DNA of 64,000 bases from Typha latifolia (taxonomy: Eukaryota; Streptophyta; Magnoliopsida; Poales; Typhaceae). Each line of letters begins with the position of its first letter. Position 1 is the first letter of the stretch. The position numbers were made by a program, and so were the translations under genes. Under the pieces are notes generated by a model. That model made no database searches and was not told the DNA's origin. It saw only the letters and a program-made list of their open reading frames with translations. The stretch covers positions 16,642,704 to 16,706,703 of the forward strand of contig CM034099.1 in NCBI GenBank assembly GCA_019914945.1, written 5' to 3'. Below, in pieces: positions 44,403-56,447 of this stretch.

Positions 44403-46566
44403 TTCAAGAATTAGATCAACCAGACTCTTGTAAGCAGTAACTCCGAGCGGATCTTAAAGTCACGGCCAAGTCGTTGAGCAACTTTTCTGTCAGACTTTTC
44501 ACTACAAGCTAAACAGGGGAAGCAGTCTGGTGAAAGATTCTTCTCATCTTCAGCCTATAGCAAGTTGTCTGGAAAAGCTTCACTCGACTTCGCATCGTCA
44601 AATTGTTCATGGTGTTTTTTATGTGTACATCCAACTGAAAGGTAAAATTGTTTATCCTTGTGACCTTTGTAAGTTGTAATCTGTAACAGCTGTTGTATAT
44701 GACTAGAATTTAGCAAGCAAGCAAGCATTCTTGGAAATTTGCAAGTGAAATCAATAAATGAATTGTAGGATAATTTTAAAAGGTTCAACACTGTTTGGCA
44801 TAAAATCTTGAGATGATCTGCAGCCAAGATGCCGGGCTAGGAGAATACTATAATCATGCTGCCTATTATTTTCTTAGTCTCGTAGTATATTGATCAAGTT
44901 GCCACAACACTTGGTTCATGAAATGTCTGTAGTTCGGGAATCTCCATCTGAGAACAATTTCTTTGTATGATTTTGAAGAAAATTAACTCAAATTTCTTAC
45001 CAAAAATTCTGCTCATTACCCATGTATTGTGTAAACTAAGAGATTAGTTTTTGAATATCCTACGTCTCAAACTACGTTAGCATTTAAACAATCCAGACAA
45101 AATTATCATGAAATTCATAATTTCTCGTTCTCTAAAAATGATCAACGGTAAAACTATTCCAATTGAAAGAAAACAGAGCATTTCTTCTGGCCAACTACTT
45201 TTGTGAGCTTTTTAAGTCAAAAGTCTAATGATCAATAAACCGTAAGATAGGTAGACAGAGACAAACAAACAAACAGAGATACAAAGAGAGAGAGAGAGAG
45301 AGAGAGAGAGACGGCTACTGTCGAGGTTGCCGTCGCTGTAACGCCGTCGCTGTAACGCCGTCGCTGTTGAGAAGAACATTATACCTGAAATATAGGATTT
45401 GATATGCATATATGACAAAAAAGAATGAAACTTTCACAACAAAACTAATCTATAGATAGTGTGATATGTGAAAAATAAATAAAAATGAAGACTGTTACCG
45501 TCTTCTAGTTTTCTTGCAAGCATTAATTTTGTGGAAGGGCATGGTCGACCTACTCCTTACCAAAAGTCGGGGAAGGCTTTAAAATATTCACGGCTATACA
45601 GATGATCACGGATACATGTCTTAATCTACCAGCTTATATGTCTGCTAGCTAGATAAAATTCGCATAAGAATGCAATTTCGTATGCATACGTGTGGGCATA
45701 TATATGCCTCACTTAAGACTGTATGCATGTCTGCATGCCTTCAAACTTCCATGAATATATTTTTCTTCCCTTGAGGGTGAAATGAGTTGCTTTCTAGGAA
45801 GAGTACATTCTTCTTGGTGTCATTATTAGTCTAAATTAAAGTAAATCAATCACTCATGTGTGTTAACGTGAAAGGGTTTATATAAACTCGTCTAATAACT
45901 CAAGTTTTTCTTTATCTTTCGACTGATTTGAAATTCTATTTTCATCAAATCCTCTGTTTGAAAAATACGACGCTGAGTTATAGTTCACGAGTTAAAACTT
46001 ATAATATTTAGCGTAATCCCATGCCAAGGCTGCCAAGTACATTGACAGCAGTTAATTCTTGCCACAAGGACTGCAGATGTTCTACTAGCATTACTCCCAT
46101 AGGATCATCCTCGTGAAAACTTACACATTGTTGTACTTTTTGGGCCCTTTCGAGGATTCTATACTCCCTTACACTACTGCAACATTTATCGATCACTGAA
46201 CGTGGACTTAGGTGCTGGATTTTTTTTTCTTCATTCAATGCAACAGGCAAGAACATGTTCTTGATTAGGCCAATTTGCCTCATTTACACTGCCCAACTAC
46301 CCTTGTCCACCCTAATCAACCAAAATAAATAGTCACCTTAGTGGTTGAGGTGAATAATATTAGATGGGAGAGAGCACGGTCTCATCCTTACCAAGTTAGC
46401 CCTACCACCAGCTTGTTCACATGCATGCCTTTAATGCCTCTGAACAAACTCCATGAACTATTATCATATATATATATATATATATGCATAATTATATACT
46501 CTCATTAGATCTTGTCCTACTCTTGAGGCCACTGCATTAGCCACGAGAGAGAGAGAGAGCACAAAG
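44403..46566. other. intergenic region before the GDSL gene
   Basis: Contains a GA microsatellite (about 45285-45310) followed by three tandem copies of a gccgtcgctgt(aac) unit (about 45330-45366). An AT repeat followed by tgcataattatatact (46465-46500) lies about 70-100 bases before the GDSL start and may include its TATA box. No gene was found. Confidence 0.45.
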
Positions 46567-48860
46567 ATGGCAAGGAGCAATGGTTATGCTATAATGCATG
46601 TGCGGGTCTTGTTAGCTTTGGCATTCTTCTTCGTAGTACTTATCGTCGGAGATGCGCAGTCGTCGGCGACGCTCGTGCCGGCGATAATATCATTCGGCGA
46701 CTCGAGCATCGACGTCGGGAACAATGACTACCTCTACACGATTTTTAAGGCAGATTACCCCCCTTATGGAAGGGACTTCAAGAACCGCGAGGCGACTGGG
46801 AGGTTCTGCAACGGGAAATTGGCAACTGACATCACTGGTTGACATACCTACTATACTCATGCATTTTGATTTTAATACCACTCATTTCTGCATTCATTTA
46901 TCTTTTTCTTTTAATTTTTTGGATACCTTTGGCACTGATGAGTAGGAAGTAAATAACTTTCTTTTTTATTTGCAGCTGAAACCTTGGGATTTACTAGCTT
47001 TCCACCGGCATATCTGAGCCCAGAAGCATCAGGGAAGAACCTTCTAATAGGAGCTAATTTTGCCTCTGCGGCATCTGGGTATTATGACGAGACTGCGTAC
47101 TTATATGTAAGTCTTCAAATAGAGCTAAGATGGTAATTTGCTTTGAACAATGCCTACTTCTTTCTCGCGCTAAGAATGCAATTTTTTACTGATTGACTTC
47201 GATCTGAATTTTATATTATCTCAATCTATTTAACGCTATAATTATTTATGACCCAATAATTTAATTATGACTTAAATAATCAGTTTGTCACCCGACTAGT
47301 CAATTTTGTAACACAAAAAACTCATTGATAATATGAGCAAACACGTTAATTGATTACTCAAATCACTATATATATTCGAATAACCTAGTAAAATATTTAG
47401 GTTGTATTCATGTTTAAAAATTTTAACTCATTTAATAAATAGGTCATATTTATATTGGCATTATCATGATTTGATCCGATTATGACCCATAAGGTACTAC
47501 CAAGTGCGGCACATCAATAATCAATGCATTAGGATGTGCTTTAGGCTAACAATAGCAACATCGATTACGTATACCGAACTCTCAGCTATCACAAAAGCTT
47601 ATAAAACATACAATAAATATAACAATGATGTTATCTAGTTCTGATGCTTATATATATATATATATATCTCGCATAATTAACCACTTTCTTCTCTTCTTGG
47701 ACATGTTAATTGGCATGCAGCACGCCATCCCCCTATCCCAGCAACTGGAATACTTCAAGGAGTACCAGGTTAAGCTTGCGAAGGTGGCAGGAAGCAAGAC
47801 AGCAAGCTCCATCCTTTCTGATGCTTTGTACATAGTGAGCACAGGGAGTAGTGATTTTCTTCAGAACTACTACATCAACCCATTCCTCAACAAGCACCAA
47901 TCGCCTGATGAATACTCTTCCATGCTAATCGGCATATTCTCAAACTTCATCAAGGCCAGTATACCAAACCATATATCTTCTCTTCTCTTCTTTCTTTCTT
48001 GCATATAACCACCAATAATTTAACCTTTCTGAGCGATTTAAGACTCCTCTGATATCATTATATCAAATTCCTTGAAATCATAGCATTTAGATTTCACGAA
48101 ACTAGGATTTCAAATCAATTGAATTCCACACAGATTAATGCAGTGAAATAGCTAAGTAGGACTTGGACACAAATCTCAAAACCCAATGCACCCAAAAACT
48201 CATATGGAGCTATTCCTTGCATACAGGACTTATATAGCTTAGGAGCTCGAAGGATCGGAGTAACCTCATTGCCGCCGTTAGGGTGCGTCCCCGCCGCGAT
48301 CACGCTCTTCGGTTTCGGAAGCAACGGCTGCGTCTCGAGGCTCAACAACGACGCCAAGAACTTCAATATGAAGCTGAATGCCGCGACGAACTCGTTAGCA
48401 AAGCAATTCCATAATCTAAAGATCGCAGTGTTCGATATCTACCAGCCTTTGTATGATCTTGTCATCAATCCTTCAAGCCAAGGTACGTAACGTACGTACT
48501 TAAGATTATTGTGGAGAGGATTCTATAACACCAAGAAGGTTACAATCATATCCTAATAGGGCGGGGCCAGCAATTAAGGATAATTAGTAAATTAAGTACT
48601 TAATTATAAACCTAAAATAAGACTACATACGTATGGTCTCATAGTTGCATGGAAATGGATCAGGTTTCTTTGAGGCGAGGCGAGGCTGCTGCGGCACCGG
48701 AACATTTGAGACGACGATCCTACTCTGCAACCCTAAATCCCTCGGAACATGCAAGAATGCTACTGGATATGTCTTCTGGGACAGCGTTCATCCTTCGGAA
48801 GCTGCGAACCAAGTGCTTGCAGACTCTCTCCTCTTAGCAGGCATTAACCTTATCACCTAA
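46567..48860 (+). CDS. GDSL esterase/lipase, secreted
   Basis: A serine hydrolase of the plant GDSL (SGNH) family, likely acting on lipids or esters in the apoplast. Five exons (46567-46837, 46976-47106, 47721-47954, 48227-48482, 48664-48860) join in phase to 362 residues, the usual family length. A signal peptide covers about residues 1-31. Block I FGDSSIDVGNND carries the nucleophile Ser46. GANFASAASG is block II. GSSDFLQNYYINP is block III, with serine where many members have the oxyanion asparagine; this variant is common in one plant subgroup. DSVHPSE gives catalytic Asp337 and His340. The start is the ATG after a GA-rich leader. The third intron must begin with GC (AAG|GCCAGT) to keep the frame into DLYSLGARRIGVTSLPP. 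Intron 2 contains hAT-like repeat remnants. Confidence 0.9.
47240..47515. repeat. hAT-like repeat remnant in GDSL intron 2
   Basis: Motifs such as taggttgtattcatgttt and tatgacccataagg resemble the interior and end of the CGGGT-rich repeats at 15.6-16.7 and 60.4-60.7 kb, in decayed AT-rich form. Confidence 0.4.
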
Positions 48861-49521
48861 AAGTATTATTAGTTAGGGTAGTACAAAAAAAAGAAGGCCC
48901 TTAAAGTTATTGCTTATTTGGCCTTGATGAAGATAATAAATTGTGTTATTAATCTCTAAGGACTTAATTATCAGTTCCGATGTAATGCTTCTGTATCATA
49001 TATATATATATAGTTATTTATATGAGGTTGTTTCGATTGGAGAATTAAAGTTGGGTTGATCTGGTTAGTTGAACTCAGACATATATGGGTATTAAATTTC
49101 TTGGTAAGATTTGGCTAAGATTGGTCAAATTAATATGATATCAACTGATGGTTTACCTTTTAAAGAGATCTATCTAGTAGCTAGACGAAAAACCACCTCT
49201 TGTTAATCTATGGGTGGTAAGCATGTCATCAATTTCATCCTTATTGGATCCTTATGGTCATTGGTATAAAAACGATTAATAGAAGAGAAAGCTTATACCG
49301 TGAGTCATAAGACTCTCCATGTATTAATGCAATTTGCAAAATAAATATTAATTATCTGTATACAAAATAATTGTGGAGAGATCACCATTAACTTTACTCA
49401 TTCATCATCCCTTATAGTAGTAAAATGTTAAGGGGATGTCAATGTCAATCTACAAGACCTCATAAGAAACAAGAGAAGAAAAAGAAAAACAAAAGCATTT
49501 GTGAAGTACGTGCATGACTTG
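48861..49521. other. 3' flank of the GDSL gene up to the LINE insertion
   Basis: Probably contains the GDSL 3' UTR and its poly(A) signals. A TA repeat lies at about 48995-49010. No other feature. Confidence 0.4.
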
Positions 49522-49537
49522 ATCTCTCACCTGAGGG
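49522..49537. repeat. target-site duplication of the second LINE, left copy
   Basis: atctctcacctgaggg here and atctctcatctgaggg at 55699-55714: 15 of 16 bases match, directly bordering the poly(T) and the 5' end of the element. Confidence 0.85.
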
Positions 49538-49582
49538 TTTTTTTTTTTTTTTTTTTTTTTGACTGCAAAGAGCTGAGGTCAG

Positions 49583-52500
49583 CTATTTATTGATAATCTG
49601 CCGCCACGTGTCCGTGTCGACAGTTAAAAGCTTACATAATTCCGGTGGAGCGTTGCTTAGTCGCTCCACCTGGCAGTAACCCGAAGCCACGCTGGCCCTA
49701 GCTGCTGCCCAGTCAGCGACCGAGTTGGCTTCTCTCCCCACGTGGGATAACCGGACCTCACCAACGCCATTAGCTAGCTCCGCACATTCGCGTGCCAGGT
49801 TACGGACGCGCCATGGGCTGAGCTCCGCCTGCTGCAAGCATCTAATGGCCTCAGAGCAGTCTGATTCAATCTCTAGCCTGATGCCACTTCTCGCCATCTT
49901 CAACGCCAGTCTAATAGCCCAGAGTTTCGTTTGGAGCGCCGAGGTGCCCGGGCACGGCTCCCAGCCCGCCTGAAGAAACTCTCCCTCGGCATTACAAAAT
50001 ATAGCCGCTGCTCCGCCTTGGTACGCGCCTGCTTTCAGCGCTCCGTCGGTGTTGGCTTTGATCCAGCCCGTCTCCGGCGGTTCCCAGGGCTTCCTTATCT
50101 TCCTTAGCTTCGAGATCTTCTTTTTGTTTACGCACCTGTACTCCTCCGCCATTTCGACCGCTGACCGGACCACGGCTAGCTCCGGCATCCTCTTCTCTCT
50201 AAACACAACTCCGTTTCTGCTCTTCCACAGTGACCACAGCGTGCATGCTATCAACCCTTTGGCCCGACCGTCCTCCTCAGCACTTACGCTCCACGCTTTC
50301 GTGATCCAGTCTTGATCGATCTCCGCAGTCTCCAGCCTCTCTCTGGTGCCCAGGATTTCCCATACCTCCCGGCTGTATCTACACGAGAACAGGAGGTGCT
50401 CGCTCGTCTCGCTGAACAGACCGCACATGGCACATCGATCCTCGGGGCCAACGTGGAGATAGTGGAGGTACGCTCGCATTAGGAGTCTACCCCACAGAAG
50501 CTTCCAGCAGAAAACTCTAATCCTCGGAGCCACCTGTACGCTCCAGAGGTTACTCCACCCTGCCCAGAGATGGTCGCTCTGAGGGAGCAGGGACTGGTAT
50601 ATCGCCTTAACCGAAAGCGTCCCCTTGGGTGCGGCTAACCAGATCCATCGGTCCTCACTGGTGGCGGCTCCCATAGGGAAGTTTGCGATCTCGTAAGCCA
50701 GCTCCATTCCTGCCTCTCTGACCAATCTGACCGGAGTCCATTGGTCTTCACAGGTGAGGTTTGCCACACTCAGGTTTTCTTCCATTAGCCTAGGTGCCAG
50801 AACCCTTGGCTGTCTGGACAACGGGATCTCGTGCAGCCATGGGTCGAAAGCGGCGCGAGTGCCTTTGCCGTTCCCTATCATCACTCGGCATCCCATTCTT
50901 AACTGAGTAGCTGTTTTGGATAGAGCTCGCCACATCCAAGATGGTTGCAGGGTCTTCGTTGTCTCCCACGGGTGCAGCCGCCCGTATTTGGCCTGCATGA
51001 TTTGAATCCATGGCGCCTGCTCCCTGTTTAGCATTTTGAACACCAGCTTACCCAGGTGGGCAGTTCTGGCTTCTCTAAGTCGCCGGACTCCGAGCCCTCC
51101 CTGACGCTTGGCCTAAGTCACCTGAGCCCAGTTCATCAGGTGGAGGCCGTGGCCGTTCTTATTTTTCCACAGGAAGTGACGGGCTTTTTTTTCTATCTCC
51201 TCCAGTACCCCGTCCGGCACCCACGTGCTGCCTAGCCAGTACGACGGAATCGCAAGCAGCGCCGCCTTGATCAGGGTTAGCTTGCCAGCCTGGGAGAGGA
51301 GCGTCCCTTTCCAGCCCGCTAGCCGCTTTCCAATCCGCTCCACCAGCTCCTGATGCTCGCTCACCTTCACACGCCTCCCCGAGATAAGCACCCCGAGGTA
51401 TTTGAACGGCATGCCAGCCACCTTCAGCCCGAGCTGAACACTGAGATGGCTGCCTTCTTCAGCTCCGATCCTGTTTGACAGATACAGGTCCGACTTGTTG
51501 TAGTTCACCCGCTGGTTTGTGATGATCTCATACTGGCTCAGGCTCTCGAGGATGCTGTTGGCGTTCTCCGGCGAAGCTTCCAGCATTAGCAGCAGGTCAT
51601 CTGCATAGAGCAGGTGCAACAGCTGCACTTCGCTGACCTGAAAGCCTCGCAGAAGGCCTTGCGCCGCCTTCTCGTTGATGAGACCCGATAGCACTTGCGT
51701 GACGATGATGAAGAGGTAGGGGGATATCGGCTCGCCTTGTCTCAGGCCACTCCTGGGGGTGATCCAGGTGGTCGGGCACCCGTTTATCAGCAAGGCAAAC
51801 CTGGGGGATGCGATGCACGCCTGCACCCAGTTGCACCACCGAGCAGGGAAACCCATCCGCCGGAGCGCGCCAACCACTGCCGGCCAACTGACCCGATCAT
51901 ACGCCTTCTCCATGTCCATTTTGATCATCATCATAGGTTGTCCGCTCTTATCCGTGGCCATGGAGTGAGCCACCTCCTGGGCTGCCAACGTGTTATCTTC
52001 TATGCTTCGGCCAGCCACAAACGCCGCCTGCTCCGGGCCGATGATTTTGGCCAGCACCACCTTAAGCCTATTAACCATGACCTTCGCGATAACCTTGTAA
52101 ATGACATTACAAAGTGCGATCGGTCGATAGTCTGCCACCATTAATGGGTGCTCCTTCTTCGGGATCAAGGTTATGAAGGTATCACCCCATGCTTTTGGCA
52201 TGTACATCGCTGTTGAAGAAGTGGCCGACGGCCCGGCAGAGGTCTTCACCCATGGTGTTCCAGTACTTGATGTATACTTCCGCTTGCATCCCGTCCGGAC
52301 CAGGGGCCTTGCCTCTCGGCAGGCTCCACGCCGCTGCCTTTATTTCCTCAGCCATCACCAGCCTCTCTAGGTCTGACGCTTCCTCTGTCGAGATGGAAGG
52401 AAGTGATGGCCACTCCATCCTCCCAGGGTCTACCTCTTCCGCTTCTCCCCAGAGCCGTTGGTAGAAGGTTTTGAAACAGTGGACCACGTCGGCCGGCTCC

Positions 52501-53666
52501 TGAACCCAACACCCATCATCACCCAGGATGCCTGCAATCATGTTGCGTCGGCGTCTCAAGGAAGCCGAGATATGGAAGAATTTCGTGTTTCGGTCACCTT
52601 CCTCCGTCCACCTTAATCGAGATCTTTGCAGCCATTTGATATTGAGTTGCCTGTTAAGGGCGATCTTGCAGTTGTATAAGCTCCTCAGGCTCTGCTGGCC
52701 CGCCTCCGGCATGGCGTCTAGCTCCTCTAGGTCAGCCAGTTTTAGGTTGGTGTCCTTTAGCCTTCTCTCCACACTCCCCGCCGCCACGCGATTCCAGTTG
52801 CTCAGGCTTCTTCTCAACTCACTCTGTCGGTGAGAGAAAGCTTGCATTGGGTTACCGTCGGCTTGCCGCTTCCAGGTGTCTTGGACGATGTTCTGGCACT
52901 CCTCATACTCCATCCAGAGGAGCTCAAACCGGAATGGTCTCTTGCACCTCGTCGTTCCTGCCGGCACCGTGAGGAGCAGCGGCGCATGATCCGAAGCACC
53001 CCGGTCTAGATGCTGGACTTTGCACTCCGGATGATCACTAACCCATTCTGTGTTGGCCAGGGCTCTATCGAGCCGGATCCAGATGCGTCGCGAGCCTTGT
53101 TGGTTGTTACACCAGGTGTATGGAATGCCTTCATAGCCGAGGTCGCACAGCCCCATCTCATCCACGAACCGCGCAAAGGCCTTCCCTTTAGGCCCTAGGA
53201 CGACCACTCCACTGCATCTCTTCTCCTGAACTGACAGGAAAGCGTTGAAGTCTCCCATGATCGCCCACGGCATGTTGATGGACGCTATGTTCTTCAGCTC
53301 CTCCCAGAGTTCTTGCTGCCCTTCTAGAATGGTGCTAGCATACACGGTGGTCCAGATCCAGGTTTGTCCCGTCGTAAGGGTGATCGTAAGGTGGGCAGCA
53401 TACCTTGATACAGCTGCCACATCAACCCACCCTAGCTCCTTGTTCCAGATGACCAGGATGCCTCCCGCGCGGCCTTGCGCCGGGATGGCAAACCACGCCC
53501 GTCCTCTGCCAATCTTTTTAGCCACCTGCTCAGCTTCAAACCAGCTGGTGTGCGTTTCTAGCAACACCAGCATATCCAGATTATGATCACGAATCATAAC
53601 TCTGCATCGGTCGAGTGCCTCTTTCTTGCGGGCACCTCTGCAATTCCACACTAAGGTTTTTAACAT
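49583..53666 (-). pseudogene. LINE ORF2: endonuclease, reverse transcriptase, RNase H (two lesions)
   Basis: It starts at the ATG at 53666 (MLKTLVWNCRGARKKEALDR), 33 bases after the ORF1 stop. The endonuclease shows LLETHTS, MGDFNAFLS and SDHAPLL (down to about 52970). The reverse transcriptase shows GKAPGPDGMQAEVY, DYRPIALCNVIYKVIAK, KMDMEKAYDRVSW, GLRQGEPISPYLF and LLYADDLLLM. A zinc-binding zf-RVT-like region follows (about 50390-50600). RNase H begins at KANTDGALKAG (about 50055) and ends near the stop at 49583. A one-base frameshift lies at about 52205-52225 (between HFFNS and MPKAWGDTF), and an in-frame TAG lies at 51113-51115. In RNase H the expected catalytic glutamate is lysine (QTKLWAI). 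Confidence 0.9.
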
Positions 53667-53701
53667 TGGTAAACCTTGAAGTATGGTTTGCCGGCCGACT
53701 G

Positions 53702-55651
53702 TCAATGAGTCCGACCCCTCTTAGAGGTGGGCCTGACCGCTCCACCTCCGTTAGTGTTCTCATTTGCCAGTTCCAGCTCCATTTCCATCTCTCCAGGGGC
53801 TTCATTTCCTTGGTTTGCCACCAGCGCCACCTGTAAGTGCCTCTCCTCTACTTCCATATCCTTCCCCTTTCGGTCCGCCAGTAGGAGGCATTGCTTGACT
53901 CTGGCCACAGTGTCCTCATGTTTTCCCGGCGGGTTTGTTTGTTGCACGGAGGGAGGGGCGAAGCCGGCAGAGACAAGTCCATCTTGGACGAGCTGGGGTG
54001 GGTAGTCGCTGGAGTTCTAGCTTGCTCCTCCAGGGCTCTTGGAAGTTTTGACGTAGGCCGACCTTTGCGTCCGTCGGTCTCCCGAGCCAAGCAGTACCGT
54101 TATCCCTTGGACTACAGCCGTTCTTCCGATCTCTTCTCCGGCACGTGTCTGGATTCCCTCTCTGCCGTCCAGATCCATCCCTTCTGGCATTAATTGTTCG
54201 TCCACGGTGTCGACTGCAGGTTCCTCCTCCCGAACTTCCTTCAGTTTCTCTCCATTAGCGTGCTTCCTTCGGCCGGGCCCCACAGCTCGATCTTTAAATG
54301 CAATGCCTTCGGACGTGATTGGCCTAGAGTACGGCTGGTTCTGATTAGCTCTTTCCCTTCCTTGGTTAGGCTCCAGCGTCTTCTTCTTCTTCTCTACGTA
54401 CTCAACGTTTGCATGCAGCTCCTGAGGACGGCTTTTCCATCTCTCTGAGCCTGCACCATCCTCTGACTTCCTACTAGTACTGGCCTGTTGATGGTTTGCA
54501 CCATGCTTACCTGCACTTCTTTCCTTTCCGAGGCCCATGTAGCTCTGTGCAAACTGGTTCTTTCCTCTAGGCTTGCTTTCCCCGTCCTTTTTTCCCATGG
54601 AAGCCTGCTCTCTCCCATCCTTCTCCGGGGTACCGTTTGAGTAACTAGCTCTCTTTCCTTTCTGATTTGCCTGCCATCTTGGCTTCCTGTGCACTGTGCA
54701 CCATGGCCCATAATAAATGCTGTCTTCTTCTTTAGCGTCCATTTCCATGCTGGGGTATGTGCCTTGCTGTTCGCCGCCTTCATCGCCGGCATTCGTCGTC
54801 GGCGTCTCCACACCTTGGTCTTTGTCTGTGTAACCACACTCTTCCTCCTTGTGTCCTATCCTCCCGCACTTAAAGCATATTTTTGGAATGCTTTCGTACT
54901 GCACTCTTTGGTCCACTCTTTCTTCCTTTTGCCCGAGCCAGACCGCTGTTTTCAGAGATTTGCTGAGGTCTACCTCTATACACACCCGGGCAAATCTGCT
55001 TCTGGAGTGGTCTAGGGTGGTTTCGTCTACCCGTAGTGGTCTGCCAAAGAAAGCTGCCACCGGGATGAGAGCCTCCAGTTCCCAGTATTCCTGCGGCAGG
55101 TTGTGGAGCTGGATCCAAACCGGCGCCGTAGTGAAAGCCTCTGGGGACGGCCGGAAGTTATTGCGCCATGGAATCAGGTTGAGGACTTGTCCTTGGACTG
55201 TCCATGGACCGTTGATCAGGACGTGGTCGAGATCCACCTCCTTTTCGAATCTGAATACGTAGTAACCCTCCGCCATATCTGAGACTGAGAATCCTTCTAT
55301 CCCCTCCCATAGCTTGGCTAACTTGGTTTTCAGCCAAGCCATCGGTATCCCCTTGCCCAGGAATCTGCCAAATAGTGTTAGCTTCCACCTATTCCAGCAT
55401 TTCTCCAGCACCTCTGGGTCGATCACCACGCTGTCTTCCAGCTGGTTACGTATTTTAGCCAGTATCTCCGCCGGAATAGTTCCTGGTTTCACTGTTGCTT
55501 TCCTGCTCCCCGCCGCTACGGAAGCCCAGGATCGCACGCCCTCCCTAGGAGTTCTTTTGCCAGCTACTGGTTGCTTTGTTTCCTCCAGCTCCGACACCTT
55601 TGACGATGTTGCTCTTCTTTGGTGCACATCTTCTCCTCCCGTAGTCACCAT
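53702..55651 (-). pseudogene. LINE ORF1 (DUF4283 plus zinc knuckle) with one in-frame TAG
   Basis: An RNA-binding protein of plant L1 elements. From the ATG at 55651 (MVTTGGEDVHQRR) one frame runs 650 codons to the stop at 53702, broken only by TAG at 54017-54019. It contains a DUF4283-type domain (WKLTLFGRFLGKGIPMAW to GPWTVQGQVLNLIPW) and a CX2CX4HX4C knuckle (CFKCGRIGHKEEEC, about 54838-54879). A long basic, glutamine- and lysine-rich linker follows, then an acidic tail ending TSKRGRTH. The ORF upstream of 55651 continues into flanking DNA, so the inner ATG is preferred. Without readthrough it makes 544 residues, missing only the tail. Confidence 0.85.
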
Positions 55652-55683
55652 TTGTTCCTGTCTGTCTCCTCCCGTAGTCACCA
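55633..55683 (-). repeat. direct duplication at the LINE 5' end (33-bp period)
   Basis: ctcctcccgtagtcacca occurs at 55633-55650 and 55666-55683, so VTTGG is encoded twice, 11 codons apart, around the ORF1 start. Confidence 0.8.
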
Positions 55684-55698
55684 GAAGGAGGAAGGCGA

Positions 55699-55714
55699 AT
55701 CTCTCATCTGAGGG
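55699..55714. repeat. target-site duplication of the second LINE, right copy
   Basis: Pairs with 49522-49537 with one mismatch. Confidence 0.85.
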
Positions 55715-55927
55715 TGTGTTCAATTTAAGATTGGAAGACCTCTTAGTCAAGCCGAAACTTCTGCATCCATGGTTGCAGGAATCTCATGCATTCAACTCGT
55801 GAAGATTCTGGGAGCCAATCAACGGTCGCCAAGTATCAGATGCAGGAAATTCCTACAGTCAGAGTTAAACACTTTTACTAATTGGCATCGAGTGTGAATG
55901 TGTGATGATCCTCGTATCTCATAAGAG

Positions 55928-55996
<69 letters not shown>

Positions 55997-56447
55997 CACC
56001 ATATTACTATTAATGTATGTACGGATTCATCGTTACTATCTATAGGTTCGATTCCGTAGATGCTAAAAATAGTTTGGATAAGTCTGCAACGTAAAACAAG
56101 ATAATCTCCAGAAGAACAAATTTAGGAGGGATACAAAGGTGACAGTTTTGAGAAGGAAGAGAGGCGGCTAAGTTTGTTTGTAACGAGATCGCGCGACCTC
56201 AATCCACGGGCATCCATTCACCATTTGCCAATCAAACAAACCCAATGAACCAACCAAAACCTCGTATCTCATTTCTTGTATTCGAAGAGCAGCTCTCTCT
56301 TGGATACTCCAATTGGGTATCTCTCTCGGGTTGTGCATGATTAGATGCTTTCTCTTCACCTCCTCCTCCTTTTGCTTGTACATGGAAGATGAGAAGAATG
56401 GCCTTCTCTTTAATTGGTTTAGATTCCTCGCGTGATCAGGTGTGAAG
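55715..56447. other. intergenic region and promoter of the CHUP1-like gene
   Basis: Contains a long TA microsatellite (55927-55994). Upstream of the next gene, 56170-56440 is of mixed composition with a minus-strand 109-codon frame that has no recognisable domain. The 5' UTR of the CHUP1-like gene should lie at the end. Confidence 0.45.
55927..55994. repeat. (TA)n microsatellite
   Basis: About 34 TA units. Confidence 0.95.

Larger units (their letters stand above)
49538..55698 (-). mobile_element. nearly full-length L1-clade LINE
   Basis: About 6.16 kb on the minus strand, with a 23-base poly(A) (T run 49538-49560 on the plus strand), 16-bp target duplications, ORF1 with a zinc knuckle, and ORF2 with endonuclease, reverse transcriptase and RNase H. 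It is the same family as the decayed element at 433-5038, as protein blocks match along the whole length, but it is far better preserved. ORF1 and ORF2 each hold one in-frame TAG and ORF2 one frameshift, so it needs helper proteins to move. The GC content is clearly higher than in the flanking DNA. Confidence 0.92.

Noticed and set aside
48227..48366. Minus-strand 83-codon frame over GDSL exon 4 and its flank
   Set aside because: Antisense shadow of a real exon.
53667..53705. Longer ORF2 start at 53705
   Set aside because: That codon is TTG, not ATG; the first ATG is at 53666 and directly precedes the conserved endonuclease N-terminus.
56020..56065. Possible tRNA, because of a GGTTCGATTCC-like T-loop
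   Set aside because: No matching acceptor, D or anticodon stems upstream.
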